A DNA stretch of 64,000 bases from Artocarpus heterophyllus (Eukaryota > Streptophyta > Magnoliopsida > Rosales > Moraceae), in contig CM046345.1 in assembly GCA_025403435.1 (NCBI GenBank), positions 17,402,160 to 17,466,159 on the forward strand, read 5' to 3'. Made by a program: the position numbers and the translations under genes. Each line of letters opens with the position of its first letter. The first letter of the stretch is position 1. Below, one piece after another: positions 55,441-64,000 of the stretch. Below the pieces are notes generated by a model. It did not search any database, was not told where the DNA came from, and was given only the letters and a program-made list of their open reading frames with translations.

Positions 55441-57572
55441 TGTCACGCCCCGGAGTACGGGAGGTGACGTGGCGGAATATTTAGATTAATTAAAAGAGAG
55501 TTTAATTAAAAACCGAGAGTTTGAGAATCAAATTAAGCAAGAAATAAAGAGATTTTTTCCACCACATTTGATAAAGAATTTAAAATCATTAAACAAATAA
55601 CAACAATTGAATAAAAACCGCGAATATGGGTTCCACAACCCACAACTTGTGCACACACATGGTTCTGACAATATCATAAATACAATTACAGTCCAAGTAC
55701 AAATAAAGTTAAGTCTTACATGCCTTGATTAATAAATACAGAATGTAAATAAATTCTCCTATTGCTCCTGAGTTCGGTCCGAAGAATCTTCTCCAAACCT
55801 AAATGGGAAACCACCTAGAAGGGGGGAATTTAAAACAGATAAAACGTGAGCGAAAGGCTCAGTAGGACTAAGTTTTATAAAATAATTTAATGCAAAGAAA
55901 CATAGCATTATCAGGAGTTATGCAGAAAGGGAACTTAAATAAATAAATAGATAAACAATTTGAGTGGAACCGTCCTGACACAGAACAGTCTACTCGTCAA
56001 ATCAAAACACCAGTTTACTTTTACCTAGGCAAACCATGATATCACCACCGTAGTGGCCCAGCTGGGTTTCGGGACCTACCCCCAAGGTCGATCACGACCC
56101 GATCTCTGATATGGCATCATGCCCATGTGTTTATTATCATTATCATCCAAAACCCAATTACCGAGTGTTGTCAATTACATTCATTATGAAATTCATTTCA
56201 TGTCACGGTATATAAAAATATAACCGACAAAACCATTTTCAAACAACCGTTGAAAACATTTTGATAGAAACCCTTTTCAAAGCCAAATCATTTCAAAACC
56301 AGGCTACCAAAGAAATAGGATAGAAGTCCTACCTCAGTACTCGTGCCGGTACCCCACACCGTAATCCCGATCCGCTATACGTTAGCTCCACGGAACCACG
56401 AACAATCCTAGATACAAACTAAGTCGATCAATATCTAGTTCGAAACATTCTATGTTACTAAATCATTTCATGATGTCCTAGTGTGCCATTTGTATCATTA
56501 AAATCATCCTATAAGGTTGGGATTTAAATTAGGGTTCAAAACAGTGAAATCGGGTAAAAATCACAAAATTTTCCATGCCTCGGTCGGCCTGCCGGACGCC
56601 CTGCTTCGGCCTGCCGAAAACAAGGTTCGGCCTGCCGAACATTTCCCCAGATTCGGCCTGCCGGTCGGAAGAACACCGGCCTGCCGATCATCACTCCGGC
56701 CTGCCGAACATAAACTTCGGCCTGCCGAACTGGGAAAATCCAGAAATCCCAGCCACGGGTTTCTCGATCCCCAAAATCCAAATCTTGTTTCTAACCTGTT
56801 TTTCTCAAATCCCAGGCATGAAAAACAACTATAGTTGATAGAAAAACATTCTAAAACATGTTTGGAATCATTTAAACAACATTTGAACTCGAAATCCTCA
56901 AAAATCCGAAAATGAGAAAAAGAGGAGAAAAATGAAAATCTTGAATCCAATCCGTTTTTCTTCAATCTAGGTTTAGATTCTAGTTGTTCTAAGCTCATTT
57001 AACACAAATCCACGGTTTTCTAAGCTAAAACAAACTTAGATTTCAAAAACACACAAAATCGAAAATTTTGTAAAAAGTTTAGAAATTTTGAATCTAACCT
57101 CGAATCGAAGCTTCAATCCGCGTTCTCGGTCGCCGAATCACGTCCCCGAGCTTCCTCCTTGCTGTTCCGAAGCTTGGATTCGAATGGAAATCAAAAATTT
57201 TTGAAAGAGATTGAGAGAGAGGGAACTGCCGAGAGAGAGAAGAGAGAGAGAGAGTGAAACGTGAATGAGGAGAGAGAGAGAGAAGAGAGAAATAAATAGA
57301 GAAAATCGGTGGGCGGTTTTACTGTGCGAAAACCATGTGCCGCCCACGGTTTTGTAAAACGGAGTATTTTTAACATTTTACAAATTGTTGTGTTTTAAAA
57401 CTCAAAACATCATTTTAAATCAACAAGAAATCTTTTGAACACATCAATTTAACAAAACAACCAAAAACTAAAAATCCAACCAAATAATCTAATTAAAGTT
57501 AAAACTTTAATTATGGCACACTAATTCATCATTTACATTACATTAATATTAAATAAATTTCGGGACGTTACA
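55441..57572 (-). repeat. 3' LTR of young Tekay-like element (2132 bp)
   Basis: Plus ends tgtcacgccccgg and gggacgttaca. Seven cggcctgccg palindromic motifs lie at 56583-56733, and a GA-rich tract at 57200-57300. Confidence 0.95.
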
Positions 57573-57585
57573 GCTCTCCACCCCT
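57573..57585 (-). other. Polypurine tract of young Tekay-like element
   Basis: Minus strand AGGGGTGGAGAGC directly before the 3' LTR. Confidence 0.85.
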
Positions 57586-57620
57586 AAAAGAAATTTCGTC
57601 CTCGAAATTTACAACTCATC

Positions 57621-60600
57621 TCAAAAACAAAACAAATGCGGATACAATTCCCGCATACCCGACTCTAATTCCCAAGTGGCTTCATCAACACCGTGATGCT
57701 GCCACATGACCTTTACCAACGGTATCTCACGACGACGCAAGCTAATCACTTTCCGGTCGATGATCTGAATCGGCACTTCTTCGTACGTCGTATCCTCCTG
57801 AACCTGCACATCGCGAAACGATACTATCTTACCCTGCTCAGGTGGACACTTCCTAAGCATAGACACATGAAACACATTGTGCACATGAGAAAGTTCGGGT
57901 GGAAGATCAAGCCGATAAGCGACCACACCAACACGCTGAGTGATCTCGAACGGCCCAATATACCTCGGCGCGAGTTTCCCACTCACTCCGAACCGCATAG
58001 TTCCCTTACGAGGTGACACCCTCAAGAGAACAAAATCTCCAACCGCGAACTCCAAGGGTCTACGTCTCCTATCTGCGTAGCTCTTCTGCCGACTCTGAGC
58101 TGCTCTCAATCGATCCCGAATCACCGCGACTTTCTCGTTGCTGTCACGAATCTCTTCCGGCCCAAGAATAACTCTATCTTCCGGCTCGGCCCAACACACA
58201 GGTGACCGACACGGTCGCCCATACAATGCCTCAAATGGTGCCATACCGATACTCGCCTGATAACTATTGTTGTACGCGAACTCCGCTAAATGCAAACATT
58301 GCTTCCAATTCCCGCCGAAGTCCAACGCACAAGCACGCAACATATCCTCGAGAACCTGAATAACCCGCTCAGACTGCCCATCAGTCTGAGGATGAAACGC
58401 CGTACTGAAGTTCAAATCCATACCCAAAGCCTCCTGAAAACTCCTCCAGTACCTAGCATTAAACCTGATGTCTCGATCAGAGGTGATGGACAAAGGAACT
58501 CCATGCAACCTCACAATGTTCTGCATATACAACTCCCCGAGAATCTTCCTGGAACACGTCGACCTAAACGGAATGAAATGCGCCGATTTCGTCAATCTGT
58601 CGACCACAACCCAAACTGCATCATGCCGCTGCTCCGTCCTCGGCAAACCTGTGAGAAAATCCATCGTCACATGCTCCCATTTCCACCCTGGAATAGGAAG
58701 CGGCTGAAGCTGACCTGCAGGCTTCTGGTGCTCGGCTTTCACCTGAAGACACGTCGAACACTTGGCCACGTACTCGCGAACATCTTTCTTCATGCCTCTC
58801 CACCAATAGTGCCTCTTCAAATCACGATACATCTTGGTGCTCCTCGGATGAATAGCAAACTGAGACCTATGAGCTTCATCTAGAACGGCTTTCGTCACCT
58901 CGGCGATAACTGGAACTGCAAGACGCTCCCGGAAGTACAACGATTCATCTGCATGCACGCTCCATTCTTCAAACTGCTCCCCGTTCTGAATCTGCGACCA
59001 AATCCCCTGCAAATGTCGATCCTGCCACTGACCTTGCTTCACCATCCGAACAAGAGCTGGAGTCGCTTCCACATGATACAACAAAACTCGATCACCGTCG
59101 TCATGATACTGTAGCCGATACTCACTCACTGTCGCATCCCTGCTCCAGTCCTCAAAAATCAAACAAGCGAGAATCCCTGAAGACTTTCTGCTAAGCGCGT
59201 CCGCTACCACATTAGCTTTCCCGGGATGATACTGCAACGCGAAATCATAATCCTCCATGTACTCCACCCATCTGCGCTGCCTCAAGTTGAGATCCCTCTG
59301 AGTGAACAAATGCCTCAAACTCTTATGATCGGAGAAGACCTGAAACGATGCCCCATACAAGTAACATCTCCAAATCTTCAGCGCGTAGATCACCGCTGCA
59401 AGCTCTAAATCGTGAGTAGGATAATTCCGCTCGTGAGGTCGTAGCTGTCTCGATCCGTACACAACCACACGTCCATGCTGCATCAACACGCATCCAAGTC
59501 CGCGCCCTGAAGCATCAGCATAAACCTCATACGGCTCGTCACTACTAGGAATAACTAATACTGGAGCTGAAGTCAACCGGTTCTTCAATTCCTGAAAAGC
59601 AGACTCACAGTCTTCATCCCACTCAAACCTGACGTTTTTCTTGATCAACCTCGCCAACGGAGCTGCAATCTTCGAAAAGTCCTTTACAAATTTCCGGTAA
59701 TATCCAGCAAGACCTAAGAAGCTGCGAATCTCCGCTACATTCCTTGGTCGTTCCCACTCCAATATAGCTTCAATCTTGGATGGATCCACTGAAATACCAT
59801 GTTCCGAAATGACATGACCCAGAAATTTGACCTCAGTCAACCAGAACTCACACTTTTCCCTCTTAGCATACAATTGGTGCTCCCGCAAAGTCTGAAGCAT
59901 GATCCGAAGATGCTGCTCATGCTCCTCCCATGTCTTAGAATACACAAGAATATCATCGATGAACACGATCACAAACTGATCCAGATACGGCCTAAATATC
60001 CTGTTCATCAGATCCATAAAAGCTGCCGGAGCATTCGTCAACCAGAAAGACATAACCAGAAACTCGAAGTGCCCATACCGAGTCCTAAAAGCTGTCTTGG
60101 GAATATCCTTTTCCTTGATTCTGAGCTGATGATAACCTGACCGCAAATCAATCTTCGAGAAGTATCGCGAACCTCCCAACTGATCAAATAGCTCATCAAT
60201 CCTAGGCAAAGGATACTTGTTCTTCACCGTAACACGATTCAGCTGCCGATAATCCACACATAACCTGAGAGTCCCATCGTGCTTCTTAGCGAACAAAACT
60301 GGTGCTCCCCACGGAGATGTGCTATTCTGAATATATCCTTTATCAGCAAGCTCCTGAAGTTGCTTCCTCAATTCCTTCATTTCTACCGGCGCCATCTGAT
60401 AAGGTGCCATAGAAATCGGTGATGTCTCTGGAAACAACTCGATACCAAACTCAATCTCCCGATGCGGTGGTAACCCTGATAACTCGTCGGGGAAAACATC
60501 CTCGAACTCATCAACCACCGGAATCGCTACACTACTACTCGAAACATAGGGCTCGCAATCTAGATTGGCAAGAAAAGCAAAACAATCTAGATTCCTTCGC

Positions 60601-61244
60601 CCTCCTAGACATGACTTCATGAGACGCTCACTCATTAGCCAATCACCACCACCCTGGTAAGTGATTACCGTCCCACTTTCAGACACTAGGGTCACTTTTC
60701 TAAGTTGGCAGTCCACAACTGCACTATACCTGGACAACCAGTCCATCCCTAAGATCACATCATAGGAACTCATGGGGAGTATAATCAAATCACTTTTCAA
60801 AATCTCATCCCCAATCTTTATTTTACAAGATTTACACATACAATTTACACACACCCGCCCCAAGGGAGAAGTTATAACTAGGGGTTCCTTAAACTCTTCT
60901 ACTTCTAATCCCAAGGCATGTACAAAGGAACTCGAAATGAGAGAATGAGAGGCACCGGTATCAAATAAAACGCGAGCTAGAGATCTAGAAACCAAAACCA
61001 TACCATCGACAACCGCGTTACCAGTCTGAGAATCTGACCCTCCAGATGCCATTGCATGAACCTGCACTGGCGCCTTCCCTTTTCCTCTACCGACATTGCT
61101 GGGTCCTGCATTACTCGGCCGATGCTGCTGAGATGGAGACGACTGCACACTACCTGTACTCGGAGCTCTATACTGAGGAACACTACGCTGAAAATACTGC
61201 GGCTGCTGCCCCCGTGCCGGATATGAGAATTGCTGAGGAGAAAA
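57621..61244 (-). CDS. pol of young Tekay-like element (PR-RT-RH-IN-chromodomain)
   Basis: Open from the codon after the amber stop to the end. Residues are counted from the codon at 61148. Protease DTGAS at 63-67; RT with [14 protein letters not shown] (about 295-308) and FIDD at 396-399; RNase H with YADAS at 543-547, SDHKSL and VVADALSRK; integrase zinc residues H760, H767, C797, C800 and DDE residues D830, D891, E927; [13 protein letters not shown] module near 1057; chromodomain about 1124-1172 ending in [15 protein letters not shown]. The chromodomain assigns it to chromoviruses, and organisation fits Tekay/Del. W369 replaces the glycine of MSFGLTN (codon TGG 60044-60042; GGG in the older copy). 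No methionine start is needed if it is read from gag. Confidence 0.95.
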   Translation of the reverse strand, partial: FSPQQFSYPARGQQPQYFQRSVPQYRAPSTGSVQSSPSQQHRPSNAGPSNVGRGKGKAPVQVHAMASGGSDSQTGNAVVDGMVLVSRSLARVLFDTGASHSLISSSFVHALGLEVEEFKEPLVITSPLGRVCVNCMCKSCKIKIGDEILKSDLIILPMSSYDVILGMDWLSRYSAVVDCQLRKVTLVSESGTVITYQGGGDWLMSERLMKSCLGGRRNLDCFAFLANLDCEPYVSSSSVAIPVVDEFEDVFPDELSGLPPHREIEFGIELFPETSPISMAPYQMAPVEMKELRKQLQELADKGYIQNSTSPWGAPVLFAKKHDGTLRLCVDYRQLNRVTVKNKYPLPRIDELFDQLGGSRYFSKIDLRSGYHQLRIKEKDIPKTAFRTRYGHFEFLVMSFWLTNAPAAFMDLMNRIFRPYLDQFVIVFIDDILVYSKTWEEHEQHLRIMLQTLREHQLYAKREKCEFWLTEVKFLGHVISEHGISVDPSKIEAILEWERPRNVAEIRSFLGLAGYYRKFVKDFSKIAAPLARLIKKNVRFEWDEDCESAFQELKNRLTSAPVLVIPSSDEPYEVYADASGRGLGCVLMQHGRVVVYGSRQLRPHERNYPTHDLELAAVIYALKIWRCYLYGASFQVFSDHKSLRHLFTQRDLNLRQRRWVEYMEDYDFALQYHPGKANVVADALSRKSSGILACLIFEDWSRDATVSEYRLQYHDDGDRVLLYHVEATPALVRMVKQGQWQDRHLQGIWSQIQNGEQFEEWSVHADESLYFRERLAVPVIAEVTKAVLDEAHRSQFAIHPRSTKMYRDLKRHYWWRGMKKDVREYVAKCSTCLQVKAEHQKPAGQLQPLPIPGWKWEHVTMDFLTGLPRTEQRHDAVWVVVDRLTKSAHFIPFRSTCSRKILGELYMQNIVRLHGVPLSITSDRDIRFNARYWRSFQEALGMDLNFSTAFHPQTDGQSERVIQVLEDMLRACALDFGGNWKQCLHLAEFAYNNSYQASIGMAPFEALYGRPCRSPVCWAEPEDRVILGPEEIRDSNEKVAVIRDRLRAAQSRQKSYADRRRRPLEFAVGDFVLLRVSPRKGTMRFGVSGKLAPRYIGPFEITQRVGVVAYRLDLPPELSHVHNVFHVSMLRKCPPEQGKIVSFRDVQVQEDTTYEEVPIQIIDRKVISLRRREIPLVKVMWQHHGVDEATWELESGMRELYPHLFCF

Positions 61245-62213
61245 CTACGGATACTGCAACTGCGGGTACTGTGGAGGCGGAGGTAGGGTCTGAGGCTGAG
61301 GCTGAGACGAACGACTGGCATCCTCCCCGGTCTGCGATCCAAGACGAGCACTCCTGATCGGGCAATTCCTCTTGATGTGTCCGGGCTGCTGACAGAAATG
61401 ACAATGAAAGCTGTAGGGGTTGCTGCGCCCGCTGCCAGACGAACTGCTGCTGCCACTGGTCGCACCGCCTTGCTTGCCTTTCCCCGGAGCTGGACGACTA
61501 CTGGTGCTCTTCCTGCCACTCCTCTGCGGTCCTCCTGAAGCCTTGGCTCGGTCCTCACAATACTGCACGTAATCATCCTCCACGGAGATCGCCGACGACA
61601 CAAGCTCTCCGAAACCCCTAAGCCGTAGAGCAACCAACTGCCGTCGAATAGGAGCCTTGAGTCCTTCCTGAAACTTGATGCATTTCTCGCGCTCCGATGC
61701 CACAGCTGATGGAGCAAACCTAGCCAACTCGCTAAACTTTGCCTCATACTCCCGAACTGATAGATCACCCTGCTGCAATCTATAAAACTCAGCTGCTTTC
61801 TGATCTCTATATCCCTGCGGAAAATACCAATCATAGAACAGATCCTCGAACTTGTCCCAACCGATATCGCCACCGCGCTCCAGACGTTTAGTTTGTTTCC
61901 ACCAGGTGTTAGCGCCACCCTCGAGCCTATACGCCGCGAATTCCACACGATACTCCTCAGGCACACCAAGAGTATCAAGATGCTTCAAGATCGAATCCAA
62001 CCAATACTCTGCTAACTGCGGATCCCCATTGCCATCAAAAGTCGGAATAGACGCCCGCCGAAATTCCTTAAAGAAGGCATGCCGACTACCAACGCTGGAG
62101 TCTTCCGGTCTAGTCCTGGCTGCCATCTGCTGAAAAGCCGCAATCATAGACCTCATCAGGCCCTCATCATTTCTGAACTCGGCGTCAGCTGTCGAACGAC
62201 GTCTAGGTGCCAT
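61245..62213 (-). CDS. gag of young Tekay-like element
   Basis: 322 codons from ATG 62213-62211 (MAPRRRSTADAEFRN). The capsid domain has AEYWLDSILKHLD, ANTWWKQTKRL and FPQGYRDQKAAEF; a basic, serine-rich linker follows, and the CCHC zinc knuckle CHFCQQPGHIKRNC uses C271, C274, H279 and C284. It ends at a TAG (61247-61245) in the same frame as pol. The homologous codon in the older copy is CAG (29551-29549), so the ancestral layout was one gag-pol frame. Confidence 0.95.
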   Translation of the reverse strand: MAPRRRSTADAEFRNDEGLMRSMIAAFQQMAARTRPEDSSVGSRHAFFKEFRRASIPTFDGNGDPQLAEYWLDSILKHLDTLGVPEEYRVEFAAYRLEGGANTWWKQTKRLERGGDIGWDKFEDLFYDWYFPQGYRDQKAAEFYRLQQGDLSVREYEAKFSELARFAPSAVASEREKCIKFQEGLKAPIRRQLVALRLRGFGELVSSAISVEDDYVQYCEDRAKASGGPQRSGRKSTSSRPAPGKGKQGGATSGSSSSSGSGRSNPYSFHCHFCQQPGHIKRNCPIRSARLGSQTGEDASRSSQPQPQTLPPPPQYPQLQYP

Positions 62214-62300
62214 TCTCTCACTTCTGAAAACAAAATTTGGACTGTCAGAGGTATTTCATTGTCAAACCTATGTGTGCACAATTCCCAAGGTTCATAACCT

Positions 62301-62315
62301 TGAGCTCTGATACCA
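62301..62315 (-). other. Primer binding site, initiator tRNA-Met type
   Basis: Minus strand TGGTATCAGAGCTCA, three bases inside the 5' LTR end (62319). Confidence 0.92.
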
Positions 62316-62318
62316 TTC

Positions 62319-64000
62319 TGTCACGCCCCGGAGTACGGGAGGTGACGTGGCGGAATATTTAGATTAATTAAAAGAGAGTTTAATTAAAAACCGAGAGTTT
62401 GAGAATCAAATTAAGCAAGAAATAAAGAGATTTTTTCCACCACATTTGATAAAGAATTTAAAATCATTAAACAAATAACAACAATTGAATAAAAACCGCG
62501 AATATGGGTTCCACAACCCACAACTTGTGCACACACATGGTTCTGACAATATCATAAATACAATTACAGTCCAAGTACAAATAAAGTTAAGTCTTACATG
62601 CCTTGATTAATAAATACAGAATGTAAATAAATTCTCCTATTGCTCCTGAGTTCGGTCCGAAGAATCTTCTCCAAACCTAAATGGGAAACCACCTAGAAGG
62701 GGGGAATTTAAAACAGATAAAACGTGAGCGAAAGGCTCAGTAGGACTAAGTTTTATAAAATAATTTAATGCAAAGAAACATAGCATTATCAGGAGTTATG
62801 CAGAAAGGGAACTTAAATAAATAAATAGATAAACAATTTGAGTGGAACCGTCCTGACACAGAACAGTCTACTCGTCAAATCAAAACACCAGTTTACTTTT
62901 ACCTAGGCAAACCATGATATCACCACCGTAGTGGCCCAGCTGGGTTTCGGGACCTACCCCCAAGGTCGATCACGACCCGATCTCTGATATGGCATCATGC
63001 CCATGTGTTTATTATCATTATCATCCAAAACCCAATTACCGAGTGTTGTCAATTACATTCATTATGAAATTCATTTCATGTCACGGTATATAAAAATATA
63101 ACCGACAAAACCATTTTCAAACAACCGTTGAAAACATTTTGATAGAAACCCTTTTCAAAGCCAAATCATTTCAAAACCAGGCTACCAAAGAAATAGGATA
63201 GAAGTCCTACCTCAGTACTCGTGCCGGTACCCCACACCGTAATCCCGATCCGCTATACGTTAGCTCCACGGAACCACGAACAATCCTAGATACAAACTAA
63301 GTCGATCAATATCTAGTTCGAAACATTCTATGTTACTAAATCATTTCATGATGTCCTAGTGTGCCATTTGTATCATTAAAATCATCCTATAAGGTTGGGA
63401 TTTAAATTAGGGTTCAAAACAGTGAAATCGGGTAAAAATCACAAAATTTTCCATGCCTCGGTCGGCCTGCCGGACGCCCTGCTTCGGCCTGCCGAAAACA
63501 AGGTTCGGCCTGCCGAACATTTCCCCAGATTCGGCCTGCCGGTCGGAAGAACACCGGCCTGCCGATCATCACTCCGGCCTGCCGAACATAAACTTCGGCC
63601 TGCCGAACTGGGAAAATCCAGAAATCCCAGCCACGGGTTTCTCGATCCCCAAAATCCAAATCTTGTTTCTAACCTGTTTTTCTCAAATCCCAGGCATGAA
63701 AAACAACTATAGTTGATAGAAAAACATTCTAAAACATGTTTGGAATCATTTAAACAACATTTGAACTCGAAATCCTCAAAAATCCGAAAATGAGAAAAAG
63801 AGGAGAAAAATGAAAATCTTGAATCCAATCCGTTTTTCTTCAATCTAGGTTTAGATTCTAGTTGTTCTAAGCTCATTTAACACAAATCCACGGTTTTCTA
63901 AGCTAAAACAAACTTAGATTTCAAAAACACACAAAATCGAAAATTTTGTAAAAAGTTTAGAAATTTTGAATCTAACCTCGAATCGAAGCTTCAATCCGCG
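62319..64000 (-). repeat. 5' LTR of young Tekay-like element, truncated by window
   Basis: Identical to 55441-57122 as far as compared, including the palindromic motif cluster at 63461-63611. Confidence 0.95.

Larger units (their letters stand above)
55441..64000 (-). mobile_element. Young Tekay/Del-like chromovirus element, right LTR cut by window
   Basis: LTR 55441-57572, PPT, pol, gag, PBS, LTR from 62319 (expected end near 64450). The offset between LTRs is 6878 bp, and I found no mismatch in the visible 1682 bp that I compared line by line. The left flank aatag should recur after about 64450. It is inserted in an Athila-family LTR. Gag and pol are nearly complete but carry an in-frame amber codon and an RT substitution. 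Confidence 0.95.

Noticed and set aside
56583..56733. CRISPR-like regularly spaced palindromes
   Set aside because: Plant LTR context, repeat core of about 14 bp, irregular 6-13-bp gaps, identical in both LTRs; a motif cluster, not a CRISPR array.

Overview
The window is nuclear DNA of a flowering plant, probably a eudicot. Evidence: plant-type LTR retrotransposons primed by plant tRNAs, hAT and Tourist-type DNA elements, a plastid 16S rRNA fragment inside nuclear repeats, AT-rich intergenic DNA, and a MATE/DETOXIFICATION gene with plant exon phases. I cannot name the species. Apart from the transposon ORFs the only recognisable protein gene is the MATE locus; most of the window is nested mobile DNA.

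Layout. 1-9563: right part of a decayed Athila-type Ty3/gypsy element on the minus strand (pol, gag, tRNA-Asp-type PBS, 2157-bp 5' LTR); its 3' LTR is off-window. 9564-13893: LTR-like debris, then a minus-strand LTR (TGTTAG...CTAACA, TATA box) whose distal 1.25 kb is duplicated in tandem. 13894-17260: AT-rich DNA with small foldback repeats. 17261-17358: possible orphan first exon. About 18155-23953 and 32840-34050: one decayed ~225-bp satellite array, split by a plastid 16S fragment, a Tourist-like MITE, a hAT element (8-bp TSD), a long-TIR element, GC-rich foldback elements and an 8.7-kb chromodomain gypsy (Tekay/Del-like) element at 24081-32801.

34151-48694: MATE transporter gene on the plus strand, starting about 100 bp after the satellite. 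Seven coding exons are recognisable. Exon 2 carries a 160-bp insertion that breaks the ORF but has GT..AG ends, and its removal restores one 470-codon frame. Intron 4 is 11.9 kb because an old LTR element (36452-45072) landed there and received a 5065-bp solo LTR (38850-43914, perfect ATAGT duplication). 49673-50328 is a truncated, frameshifted duplicate of exons 2-4, followed by fragments colinear with intron 4 of the first copy (50450-50825, 53785-54124), interrupted by a second hAT element and foldback elements.

54125-55440: 5' part of an LTR of the Athila family seen at 7407-9563, in the opposite orientation. It is interrupted at 55441 by a very young Tekay/Del-like element (55441 to beyond 64000, minus strand). 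I found no difference between the visible parts of its two LTRs, yet gag and pol are separated by an in-frame amber codon and a highly conserved RT glycine is tryptophan, so this copy was probably mobilised by proteins from another copy.

No clearly new molecular system is visible. The best leads are the intron-like insertion in the MATE gene, the recurring palindromic motif TTCGGCCTGCCGAA in unrelated LTRs, the satellite promoter of the MATE gene, and the defective but recently moved Tekay-like element.
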